64,000 nucleotides of DNA from Coriaria nepalensis (lineage: Eukaryota > Streptophyta > Magnoliopsida > Cucurbitales > Coriariaceae), in contig CP114481.1 of assembly GCA_027186245.1 (NCBI GenBank), forward strand, positions 52,708,569 to 52,772,568, written 5' to 3'. The notes beneath the pieces are model-generated. The model had not been told where the DNA came from, ran no database searches, and was given only the letters and a program-made list of their open reading frames with translations. This document shows, one piece after another, positions 26,170 through 38,610 of the stretch; the first letter of the stretch is position 1; each line of letters starts with the position of its first letter. Position numbers and translations under genes: made by a program.

Positions 26170-28314
26170 GCCTTCAAAAACTCATATGCAATCTATGCGC
26201 GAAAGTCGTGTTTGAAATGCGAAAATAGTATGCGCTCCAATGGCTTCCAAATGATTTATTGTCTTGAAAAGACTCATCGACATGAATATAAGATAAAACA
26301 AATGCATACTTATCTTAAAAAGATCATTAGCAAGTGACGCGGGAAAGTAGTGTTTGAAGTGCAAATATAGAATTTGTTCGAATTGCTTTCAAATGCATTA
26401 GTGACCTTAAAAGACTGAGTGACATGAATCTCAAATAAAACAAATGTGTACATGCCATTAAATGATCATTAGCAAGTTATGTATGAAAGTCGGGTTCGGA
26501 GTGCGAAATAAGAATTCATTTTAATTGCTTTCAAAGGAATTAGTTACTTTCAAAGAGTCATTGAGATGATGACTCCAAGATAAAACAAATTCATCCTTGC
26601 CTTCAAAAAATTATGTGCAAGCTATGCGCGAAAGTCGTGTTTGAAATGCAAAAAAAGTATTCGCTCCAATGGCTTCCAAATGATTTATTGTCTTGAAAAG
26701 CCTCATCGACATGAATATAAGATAAAACAAATGCATATTTGTCTTAAAAATATCATTAGCAAGTGATGCGGGAAAGTAGTGTTTGAAGATCAAAATTAGA
26801 ATTCGTTCGAATTGCTTTCAAATGCATTAGTGACTTGAAAAGACTGGGTGACATGAATTTCAAATAAAACAAATGTGTACTTGCCATTAAATGATCATTA
26901 GCAAGTTATGTACGAAAATCGGGTTCGGAGTGCGAAATAAGAATTCATTTTAATTGCTTTCAAATGAATTAGTTACTTTCAAAGAGTCATTGAGATGATG
27001 ACTCCAAGATAAAACAAATTCATCCTTGCCTTCAAAAAATTATGTGCAAGCTATGCGCGAAAGTCGTGTTTGGAATGCAAAAAAAGTATACGCTCCAATG
27101 GCTTCCAAATGATTTATTGTCTTGAAAAGACTCATCGACATGAATATATGATAAAAGAAATGCATACCTGTCTTAAAAAGGTCATTAGCAAGTGATGCGG
27201 GAAAGTAGTGTTTGAAGTGCAAAATTAGAATTCGTTCGAATTGCTTTCAAATGCATTAGTGACTTGAAAAGACTGAGTGACATGAATCTCAAATAAAACA
27301 AATGGGTACTTGCCATTAAATGATCATTAGCAAGTTATGTATGAAAGTCGGGTTCGGAGTGCGAAATAAGAATTCATTTTAATTGCTTTCAAATGAATTA
27401 GTTACTTTCAAAGAGTCATTGAGATGGTGACTCCAAGATAAAACAAATTCATCCTTGCCTTCAAAAAATTATGTGCAAGCTATGCGCGAAAGTCGTGTTT
27501 GAAATGCAAAAAAAGTATTCGCTCCAATGGCTTCCAAATGATTTATTGTCTTGAAAAGACTCATCGACATGAATATAAGATAAAACAAATGCATACTTGT
27601 CTTAAAAAGATCATTAGCAAGTGATGCGGGAAAGTATTGTTTGAAGTGCAAAATTAGAATTCGTTCGAATTGCTTTCAAATGCATTAGTGACTTGAAAAG
27701 ACTGAGTGACATGAATCTCAAATAAAACAAATGTGTACTTGCCATTAAATGATCATTAGCAAGTTATGTATGAAAGTCGGGTTCGGAGTGCGAAATAAGA
27801 ATTCATTTTAATTGCTTTCAAATGAATTAGTTACTTTCAAAGAGTCATTGAGATGATGACTCCAAGATAAAACAAATTCATCCTTCCCTTCAAAAACTCA
27901 TATGCAATCTATGCGCGAAAGTCGTGTTTGGAATGCAAAAAAAGTATACGCTCCAATGGCTTCCAAATGATTTATTGTCTTGAAAAGACTCATCGACATG
28001 AATATATGATAAAAGAAATGCATACCTGTCTTAAAAAGGTCATTAGCAAGTGATGCGGGAAAGTAGTGCTTGAAGTGCAAAATTAGAATTCGTTCGAATT
28101 GCTTTCAAATGCATTAGTGACTTGAAAAGACTGAGTGACATGAATCTCAAATAAAACAAATGGGTACTTGCCATTAAATGATCATTAGCAAGTTATGTAT
28201 GAAAGTCGTGTTCGGAGTGCGAAATAAGAATTCATTTTAATTGCTTTCAAATGAATTAGATACTTTCAAAGAGTCATTGAGATGGTGACTCCAAGATAAA
28301 ACAAATTCATGCTT
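26170..28314 (+). repeat. Mixed block including a hybrid unit
   Basis: Order: ACTCATATG class, GAAGATC class, ATATGATAAAAG class, GTATTGTTTG class, then a hybrid at 27886. Units 26599-27885 recur at 35179-36465, 8,580 bp away, including GAGATGGTGACTCC. The hybrid begins with ACTCATATGCAATC and continues as TTTGGAATGC…ATATGATAAAAG, so the class switch falls within about 27,910-27,930. Confidence 0.75.
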
Positions 28315-30888
28315 GCCTTCAAAAAATTATGCGCAAGCTATGCGCGAAAGTCGTGTTTGAAATGCAAAAAAAGTATACGCTCCAATGGCTTCCAAATGAT
28401 TTATTGTCCTGAAAAGACTCATCGAAATGAATATAAGATAAAACAAATGCATACTTTTCTTAAAAAGGTCATTAGCAAGTGATGCGGGAAAGTAGTGTTT
28501 GAAGTGCAAAATTAGAATTCGTTCGAAATGCTTTCAAATGCATTAGTGACTTGAAAAGACAGAGTGACATGAATCTGAAATAAAACAAATGTGTACATGC
28601 CATTAAATGATCATTAGCAAGTTATGTATGAAAGTCGGGTTCGAAGTGCGAAATAAGAATTCATTTTAATTGCTTTCAAATGAATTAGGTACTTTCAAAG
28701 AGTCACTGAGATAGTGATTCCAAGATAAAACAAATTCATGCTTGCCTTCAAAAAATTATGCGCAAGCTATGCGCGAAAGTCGTGTTTGAAATGCAAAAAA
28801 AGTATACGCTCCAATGGCTTCCAAATGATTTATTGTCTTGAAAAGACTCATCGACATGAATATAAGATAAAAGAAATGCATACTTGTCTTAAAAAGGTCA
28901 TTGGCAAGTGATGCCGGAAAGTAGTGTTTGAAGTGCAAAATTAGAATTCGTTCGAATTGCTTTCAAATGCATTAGTGACCTGAAAAGACTGAGTGACATG
29001 AATCTCAAATAAAACAAATGTGTACTTGCCATTAAATGATCATTAGCAAGTTATGTATGAAAGTCGGGTTCGGAGTGCGAAAGAAGAATTCATTTTAATT
29101 GCTTTTAAATGAATTAGTTACTTTCAAAGAGTCATTGAGATGATGACTCCAAGATAAAACAAATTCATCCTTGCCTTCAAAAAATTATGTGCAAGCTATG
29201 CGCGAAAGTCGTGTTTGGAATGCAAAAAAAGTATACGCTCCAATGGCTTCCAAATGATTTATTGTCTTGAAAAGACTCATCGACATGAATATAAGATAAA
29301 AGAAATGCATACTTGTCTTAAAAAGGTCATTAGCAAGTGATGCGGGAAAGTAGTGTTTGAAGTGCAAAATTAGAATTCGTTCGAATTGCTTTCAAATGCA
29401 TTAGTGACTTGAAAAGACTGAGTGACATGAATCTCAAATAAAACAAATGGGTACTTGCCATTAAATGATCATTAGCAAGTTATGTATGAAAGTCGGGTTC
29501 GGAGTGCGAAATAAGAATTCATTTTAATTGCTTTCAAATGAATTAGTTACTTTCAAAGAGTCATTGAGATGGTGACTCCAAGATAAAACAAATTCATGCT
29601 TGCCTTCAAAAAATTATGCGCAAGCTATGCGCGAAAGTCGTGTTTGAAATGCAAAAAAAGTATACGCTCCAATGGCTTCCAAATGATTTATTGTCCTGAA
29701 AAGACTCATCGAAATGAATATAAGATAAAACAAATGCATACTTTTCTTAAAAAGGTCATTAGCAACTGATGCGGGAAAGTAGTGTTTGAAGTGCAAAATT
29801 AGAATTCGTTCGAAATGCTTTCAAATGCATTAGTGACTTGAAAAGACAGAGTGACATGAATCTCAAATAAAACAAATGTGTACATGCCATTAAATGATCA
29901 TTAGCAAGTTATGTATGAAAGTCGGGTTCGAAGTGCGAAATAAGAATTCATTTTAATTGCTTTCAAATGAATTAGGTACTTTCAAAGAGTCACTGAGATA
30001 GTGATTCCAAGATAAAACAAATTCACGCTTGCCTTCAAAAAATTATGCGCAAGCTATGCGCGAAAGTCGTGTTTGAAATGCAAAAAAAGTATACGCTCCA
30101 ATGGCTTCCAAATGATTTATTGTCTTGAAAAGACTCATCGACATGAATATAAGATAAAAGAAATGCATACTTGTCTTAAAAAGGTCATTGGCAAGTGATG
30201 CGGGAAAGTAGTGTTTGAAGTGCAAAATTAGAATTCGTTCGAATTGCTTTCAAATGCATTAGTGACCTGAAAAGACTGAGTGACATGAATCTCAAATAAA
30301 ACAAATGTGTACTTGCCATTAAATGATCATTAGCAAGTTATGTATGAAAGTCGGGTTCGGAGTGCGAAATAAGAATTCATTTTAATTGCTTTTAAATGAA
30401 TTAGTTACTTTCAAAGAGTCATTGAGATGATGACTCCAAGATAAAACAAATTCATCCTTGCCTTCAAAAAATTATGTGCAAGCTATGCGCGAAAGTCGTG
30501 TTTGGAATGCAAAAAAAGTATACGCTCCAATGGCTTCCAAATGATTTATTGTCTTGAAAAGACTCATCGACATGAATATAAGATAAAAGAAATGCATACT
30601 TGTCTTAAAAAGGTCATTGGCAAGTGATGCGGGAAAGTAGTGTTTGAAGTGCAAAATTAGAATTCGTTCGAATTGCTTTCAAATGCATTAGTAACCTGAA
30701 AAGACTGAGTGACATGAATCTCAAATAAAACAAATGTGTACTTGCCATTAAATGATCATTAGCAAGTCATGTATGAAAGTCGGGTTCGGAGTGCGAAATA
30801 AGAATTCATTTTAATTGCTTTCAAATGAATTAGTTACTTTCAAAGAGTCATTGAGATGATGACTCCAAGATAAAACAAATTCATCCTT
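28315..30888 (+). repeat. 1,287-bp (3-unit) HOR, two tandem copies
   Basis: Copies 28315-29601 and 29602-30888 start with TATGCGCAAGC/GTCCTGAAAAG/CATACTTTTC units, followed by two units with TATACGCTCC and ATAAAAGAAATG. Differences include AGCAACTGATG (29763), GATGCCGGAAAG (28911) and CACGCTTGCC (30025). Unit 30460 resembles 3004 and 39040, sharing GTCATTGGCAAG with TTAGTAACCTG. Confidence 0.8.
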
Positions 30889-32175
30889 CCCTTCAAAAAC
30901 TCATATGCAATCTATGCGCGAAAGTCGTGTTTGAAATGCGAAAATAGTATGCGCTCCAATGGCTTCCAAATGATTTATTGTCTTGAAAAGACTCATCGAC
31001 ATGAATATAAGATAAAACAAATGCATACTTATCTTAAAAAGATCATTAGCAAGTGACGCGGGAAAGTAGTGTTTGAAGTGCAAATATAGAATTTGTTCGA
31101 ATTGCTTTCAAATGCATTAGTGACCTTAAAAGACTGAGTGACATGAATCTCAAATAAAACAAATGTGTACATGCCATTAAATGATCATTAGCAAGTTATG
31201 TATGAAAGTCGGGTTCGGAGTGCGAAATAAGAATTCATTTTAATTGCTTTCAAAGGAATTAGTTACTTTCAAGGAGTCATTGAGATGATGACTCCAAGAT
31301 AAAACAAATTCATCCTTGCCTTCAAAAAATTATGTGCAAGCTATGCGCGAAAGTCGTGTTTGAAATGCAAAAAAAGTATTCGCTCCAATGGCTTCCAAAT
31401 GATTTATTGTCTTGAAAAGACTCATCGACATGAATATAAGATAAAACAAATGCATACTTATCTTAAAAAGATCATTAGCAAGTGATGCGGGAAAGTAGTG
31501 TTTGAAGTGCAAAATTAGAATTCGTTCGAATTGCTTTCAAATGCATTAGTAACCTTAAAAGACAGAGTGACATGAATCTCAAATAAAACAAATGTGTACT
31601 TGCCATTAAATGATCATTAGCAAGTCATGTATGAAAGTCGGGTTCGGAGTGCGAAATAAGAATTCATTTTAATTGCTTTCAAATGAATTAGTTACTTTCA
31701 AAGAGTCATTGAGATGATGACTCCAAGATAAAACAAATTCATCCTTGCCTTCAAAAACTCATATGCAATCTATGCGCGAAAGTCGTGTTTGAAATGCGAA
31801 AATAGTATGCGCTCCAATGGCTTCCAAATGATTTATTGTCTTGAAAAGACTCATCGACATGAATATAAGATAAAACAAACGCATACTTATCTTAAAAAGA
31901 TCATTAGCAAGTGACGCGGGAAAGTAGTGTTTGAAGTGCAAATATAGAATTTGTTCGAATTGCTTTCAAATGCATTAGTGACCTTAAAAGACTGAGTGAC
32001 ATGAATCTCAAATAAAACAAATGTGTACATGCCATTAAATGATCATTAGCAAGTTATGTATGAAAGTCGGGTTCGGAGTGCGAAATAAGAATTCATTTTA
32101 ATTGCTTTCAAAGGAATTAGTTACTTTCAAAGAGTCATTGAGATGATGACTCCAAGATAAAACAAATTCATCCTT
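30889..32175 (+). repeat. Block of ACTCATATG-class units and a hybrid
   Basis: Units at 30889 and 31747 are the ACTCATATGCAATC/GAATTT class. The unit between (31318) is a hybrid, starting as an ordinary ATTCGCTCC unit and continuing with CTTATCTT and CCTTAAAAGACAGAG. TTTCAAGGAGTC near 31,269 is shared with 34,700 and 39,849. Confidence 0.75.
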
Positions 32176-34749
32176 GCCTTCAAAAAATTATGTGCAAGCT
32201 ATGCGCGAAAGTCGTGTTTGGAATGCAAAAAAAGTATACGCTCCAATGGCTTCCAAATGATTTATTGTCCTGAAAAGACTCATCGAAATGAATATAAGAT
32301 AAAACAAATGCATACTTTTCTTAAAAAGGTCATTAGCAAGTGATGCGGGAAAGTAGTGTTTGAAGTGTAAAATTAGAATTCGTTCGAAATGCTTTCAAAT
32401 GCATTAGTGACTTGAAAAGACTGATTGACATGAATCTCAAATAAAACAAATGTGTACTTGCCATTAAATGATCATTAGCAAGTTATGTATGAAAGTCGGG
32501 TTCGGAGTGCGAAATAAGAATTCATTTTAATTGCTTTCAAATGAATTAGTTACTTTCAAAGAGTCATTGAGATGATGACTCCAAGATAAAACAAATTCAT
32601 CCTTCCCTTCAAAAACTCATATGCAATCTATGCGCGAAAGTCGTGTTTGAAATGCGAAAATAGTATGCGCTCCAATGGCTTCCAAATGATTTATTGTCTT
32701 GAAAAGACTCACCGACATGAATATAAGATAAAACAAATGCATACTTGTCTTAAAAATATCATTAGCAAGTGATGCGGGAAAGTAGTGTTTGAAGATCAAA
32801 ATTAGAATTCGTTCGAATTGCTTCCAAATGCATTAGTGACTTGAAAAGACTGCGTGACATGAATTTCAAATAAAACAAATGTGTACTTGCCATTAAATGA
32901 TCATTAGCAAGTTATGTACGAAAATCGGGTTCGGAGTGCGAAATAAGAATTCATTTTAATTGCTTTCAAATGAATTAGTTACTTTCAAAGAGTCATTGAG
33001 ATGATGACTCCAAGATAAAACAAATTCATCCTTGCCTTCAAAAAATTATGTGCAAGCTATGCGCGAAAGTCGTGTTTGGAATGCAAAAAAAGTATACGCT
33101 CCAATGGCTTCCAAATGATTTATTGTCTTGAAAAGACTCATCGACATGAATATAAGATAAAACAAATGCATACTTATCTTAAAAAGATCATTAGCAAGTG
33201 ACGCGGGAAAGTAGTGTTTGAAGTGCAAATATAGAATTTGTTCGAATTGCTTTCAAATGCATTAGTGACCTTAAAAGACTGAGTGACATGAATCTCAAAT
33301 AAAACAAATGTGTACATGCCATTAAATGATCATTAGCAAGTTATGTATGAAAGTCGGGTTCGGAGTGCGAAATAAGAATTCATTTTAATTGCTTTCAAAG
33401 GAATTAGTTACTTTCAAAGAGTCATTGAGATGATGACTCCAAGATAAAACAAATTCATCCTTGCCTTCAAAAAATTATGTGCAAGCTATGCGCGAAAGTC
33501 GTGTTTGGAATGCAAAAAAAGTATACGCTCCAATGGCTTCCAAATGATTTATTGTCCTGAAAAGACTCATCGAAATGAATATAAGATAAAACAAATGCAT
33601 ACTTTTCTTAAAAAGGTCATTAGCAAGTGATGCGGGAAAGTAGTGTTTGAAGTGTAAAATTAGAATTCGTTCGAAATGCTTTCAAATGCATTAGTGACTT
33701 GAAAAGACTGATTGACATGAATCTCAAATAAAACAAATGTGTACTTGCCATTAAATGATCATTAGCAAGTTATGTATGAAAGTCGGGTTCGGAGTGCGAA
33801 ATAAGAATTCATTTTAATTGCTTTCAAATGAATTAGTTACTTTCAAAGAGTCATTGAGATGATGACTCCAAGATAAAACAAATTCATCCTTCCCTTCAAA
33901 AACTCATATGCAATCTATGCGCGAAAGTCGTGTTTGAAATGCGAAAATAGTATGCGCTCCAATGGCTTCCAAATGATTTATTGTCTTGAAAAGACTCACC
34001 GACATGAATATAAGATAAAACAAATGCATACTTGTCTTAAAAATATCATTAGCAAGTGATGCGGGAAAGTAGTGTTTGAAGATCAAAATTAGAATTCGTT
34101 CGAATTGCTTCCAAATGCATTAGTGACTTGAAAAGACTGCGTGACATGAATTTCAAATAAAACAAATGTGTACTTGCCATTAAATGATCATTAGCAAGTT
34201 ATGTACGAAAATCGGGTTCGGAGTGCGAAATAAGAATTCATTTTAATTGCTTTCAAATGAATTAGTTACTTTCAAAGAGTCATTGAGATGATGACTCCAA
34301 GATAAAACAAATTCATCCTTGCCTTCAAAAAATTATGTGCAAGCTATGCGCGAAAGTCGTGTTTGGAATGCAAAAAAAGTATACGCTCCAATGGCTTCCA
34401 AATGATTTATTGTCTTGAAAAGACTCATCGACATGAATATAAGATAAAACAAATGCATACTTATCTTAAAAAGATCATTAGCAAGTGACGCGGGAAAGTA
34501 GTGTTTGAAGTGCAAATATAGAATTTGTTCGAATTGCTTTCAAATGCATTAGTGACCTTAAAAGACTGAGTGACATGAATCTCAAATAAAACAAATGTGT
34601 ACATGCCATTAAATGATCATTAGCAAGTTATGTATGAAAGTCGGGTTCGGAGTGCGAAATAAGAATTCATTTTAATTGCTTTCAAAGGAATTAGTTACTT
34701 TCAAGGAGTCATTGAGATGATGACTCCAAGATAAAACAAATTCATCCTT
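32176..34749 (+). repeat. 1,287-bp (3-unit) HOR, two tandem copies
   Basis: Copies 32176-33462 and 33463-34749 share private marks AGTGTAAAATTAG (near 32,366 and 33,653) and ACTCACCGACATG (near 32,707 and 33,994). The middle unit is a hybrid that starts as the ACTCATATG class and ends as the GAAGATC class. The third starts TTTGGAATGC/TATACGCTCC and ends CTTATCTT/GAATTT. The one difference I noticed is TTTCAAGGAGTC in the second copy only. Confidence 0.85.
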
Positions 34750-36036
34750 GCCTTCAAAAAATTATGTGCAAGCTATGCGCGAAAGTCGTGTTTGAAATGC
34801 GAAAATAGTATGCGCTCCAATGGCTTCCAAATGATTTATTGTCTTCAAAAGACTCATCGACATGAATATAAGATAAAACAAATGCATACTTATCTTAAAA
34901 AGATCATTAGCAAGTGACGCGGGAAAGTAGTGTTTGAAGTGCAAATATAGAATTTGTTCGAATTGCTTTCAAATGCATTAGTGACCTTAAAAGACTGAGT
35001 GACATGAATCTCAAATAAAACAAATGTGTACATGCCATTAAATGATCATTAGCAAGTTATGTATGAAAGTCGGGTTCGGAGTGCGAAATAAGAATTCATT
35101 TTAATTGCTTTCAAAGGAATTAGTTACTTTCAAAGAGTCATTGAGATGATGACTCCAAGATAAAACAAATTCATCCTTGCCTTCAAAAAATTATGTGCAA
35201 GCTATGCGCGAAAGTCGTGTTTGAAATGCAAAAAAAGTATTCGCTCCAATGGCTTCCAAATGATTTATTGTCTTGAAAAGCCTCATCGACATGAATATAA
35301 GATAAAACAAATGCATATTTGTCTTAAAAATATCATTAGCAAGTGATGCGGGAAAGTAGTGTTTGAAGATCAAAATTAGAATTCGTTCGAATTGCTTCCA
35401 AATGCATTAGTGACTTGAAAAGACTGCGTGACATGAATTTCAAATAAAACAAATGTGTACTTGCCATTAAATGATCATTAGCAAGTTATGTACGAAAATC
35501 GGGTTCGGAGTGCGAAATAAGAATTCATTTTAATTGCTTTCAAATGAATTAGTTACTTTCAAAGAGTCATTGAGATGATGACTCCAAGATAAAACAAATT
35601 CATCCTTGCCTTCAAAAAATTATGTGCAAGCTATGCGCGAAAGTCGTGTTTGGAATGCAAAAAAAGTATACGCTCCAATGGCTTCCAAATGATTTATTGT
35701 CTTGAAAAGACTCATCGACATGAATATATGATAAAAGAAATGCATACCTGTCTTAAAAAGGTCATTAGCAAGTGATGCGGGAAAGTAGTGTTTGAAGTGC
35801 AAAATTAGAATTCGTTCGAATTGCTTTCAAATGCATTAGTGACTTGAAAAGACTGAGTGACATGAATCTCAAATAAAACAAATGGGTACTTGCCATTAAA
35901 TGATCATTAGCAAGTTATGTATGAAAGTCGGGTTCGGAGTGCGAAATAAGAATTCATTTTAATTGCTTTCAAATGAATTAGTTACTTTCAAAGAGTCATT
36001 GAGATGGTGACTCCAAGATAAAACAAATTCATCCTT
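34750..36036 (+). repeat. Three units, partly copied from 26 kb
   Basis: Unit 34750 is a CTTATCTT/GAATTT class with the private change GTCTTCAAAAGAC, which alters the subunit A dyad. Units 35179 and 35608 repeat 26599 and 27028 in order, 8,580 bp (20 units) apart. Confidence 0.75.
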
Positions 36037-38610
36037 GCCTTCAAAAAATTATGTGCAAGCTATGCGCGAAAGTCGTGTTTGAAATGCAAAAAAAGTATTC
36101 GCTCCAATGGCTTCCAAATGATTTATTGTCTTGAAAAGACTCATCGACATGAATATAAGATAAAACAAATGCATACTTGTCTTAAAAAGATCATTAGCAA
36201 GTGATGCGGGAAAGTATTGTTTGAAGTGCAAAATTAGAATTCGTTCGAATTGCTTTCAAATGCATTAGTAACCTTAAAAGACAGAGTGACATGAATCTCA
36301 AATAAAACAAATGTGTACTTGCCATTAAATGATCATTAGCAAGTTATGTATGAAAGTCGGGTTCGGAGTGCGAAATAAGAATTCATTTTAATTGCTTTCA
36401 AATGAATTAGTTACTTTCAAAGAGTCATTGAGATGATGACTCCAAGATAAAACAAATTCATCCTTGCCTTCAAAAACTCATATGCAATCTATGCGCGAAA
36501 GTCGTGTTTGAAATGCGAAAATAGTATGCGCTCCAATGGCTTCCAAATGATTTATTGTCTTGAAAAGACTCATCGACATGAATATAAGATAAAACAAATG
36601 CATACTTATCTTAAAAAGATCATTAGCAAGTGACGCGGGAAAGTAGTGTTTGAAGTGCAAATATAGAATTTGTTCGAATTGCTTTCAAATGCATTAGTGA
36701 CCTTAAAAGACAGAGTGACATGAATCTGAAATAAAACAAATGTGTACATGCCATTAAATGATCATTAGCAAGTTATGTATGAAAGTCGGGTTCGAAGTGC
36801 GAAATAAGAATTCATTTTAATTGCTTTCAAATGAATTAGGTACTTTCAAAGAGTCACTGAGATAGTGATTCCAAGATAAAACAAATTCATGCTTGCCTTC
36901 AAAAAATTATGCGCAAGCTATGCGCGAAAGTCGTGTTTGAAATGCAAAAAAAGTATACGCTCCAATGGCTTCCAAATGATTTATTGTCCTGAAAAGACTC
37001 ATCGAAATGAATATAAGATAAAACAAATGCATACTTTTCTTAAAAAGGTCATTAGCAAGTGATGCGGGAAAGTAGTGTTTGAAGTGCAAAATTAGAATTC
37101 GTTCGAATTGCTTTCAAATGCATTAGTGACTTGAAAACACTGAGTGACATGAATCTCAAATAAAACAAATGGGTACTTGCCATTAAATGATCATTAGCAA
37201 GTTATGTATGAAAGTCGGGTTCGGAGTGCGAAATAAGAATTCATTTTAATTGCTTTCAAATGAATTAGTTACTTTCAAAGAGTCATTGAGATGATGACTC
37301 CAAGATAAAACAAATTCATCCTTGCCTTCAAAAAATTATGTGCAAGCTATGCGCGAAAGTCGTGTTTGAAATGCAAAAAAAGTATTCGCTCCAATGGCTT
37401 CCAAATGATTTATTGTCTTGAAAAGACTCATCGACATGAATATAAGATAAAACAAATGCATACTTGTCTTAAAAAGATCATTAGCAAGTGATGCGGGAAA
37501 GTATTGTTTGAAGTGCAAAATTAGAATTCGTTCGAATTGCTTTCAAATGCATTAGTGACTTGAAAAGACTGAGTGACATGAATCTCAAATAAAACAAATG
37601 TGTACTTGCCATTAAATGATCATTAGCAAGTTATGTATGAAAGTCGGGTTCGGAGTGCGAAATAAGAATTCATTTTAATTGCTTTCAAATGAATTAGTTA
37701 CTTTCAAAGAGTCATTGAGATGATGACTCCAAGATAAAACAAATTCATCCTTCCCTTCAAAAACTCATATGCAATCTATGCGCGAAAGTCGTGTTTGAAA
37801 TGCGAAAATAGTATGCGCTCCAATGGCTTCCAAATGATTTATTGTCTTGAAAAGACTCATCGACATGAATATAAGATAAAACAAATGCATACTTATCTTA
37901 AAAAGATCATTAGCAAGTGACGCGGGAAAGTAGTGTTTGAAGTGCAAATATAGAATTTGTTCGAATTGCTTTCAAATGCATTAGTGACCTTAAAAGACAG
38001 AGTGACATGAATCTCAAATAAAACAAATGTGTACATGCCATTAAATGATCATTAGCAAGTTATGTATGAAAGTCGGGTTCGAAGTGCGAAATAAGAATTC
38101 ATTTTAATTGCTTTCAAATGAATTAGGTACTTTCAAAGAGTCACTGAGATAGTGATTCCAAGATAAAACAAATTCATGCTTGCCTTCAAAAAATTATGCG
38201 CAAGCTATGCGCGAAAGTCGTGTTTGAAATGCAAAAAAAGTATACGCTCCAATGGCTTCCAAATGATTTATTGTCCTGAAAAGACTCATCGAAATGAATA
38301 TAAGATAAAACAAATGCATACTTTTCTTAAAAAGGTCATTAGCAAGTGATGCGGGAAAGTAGTGTTTGAAGTGCAAAATTAGAATTCGTTCGAAATGCTT
38401 TCAAATGCATTAGTGACTTGAAAAGACTGATTGACATGAATCTCAAATAAAACAAATGTGTACTTGCCATTAAATGATCATTAGCAAGTTATGTATGAAA
38501 GTCGGGTTCGGAGTGCGAAATAAGAATTCATTTTAATTGCCTTCAAATGAATTAGTTACTTTCAAAGAGTCATTGAGATGATGACTCCAAGATAAAACAA
38601 ATTCATCCTT
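36037..38610 (+). repeat. 1,287-bp (3-unit) HOR, two tandem copies
   Basis: Copies 36037-37323 and 37324-38610 have the order GTATTGTTTG, ACTCATATGCAATC, then TATGCGCAAGC/GTCCTGAAAAG/CATACTTTTC. This is the same 3-unit motif as at 3862, 23596 and 24883. The copies differ in the B-C part of the first unit (CCTTAAAAGACAGAG versus CTTGAAAAGACTGAG) and after the last A subunit. Confidence 0.8.
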
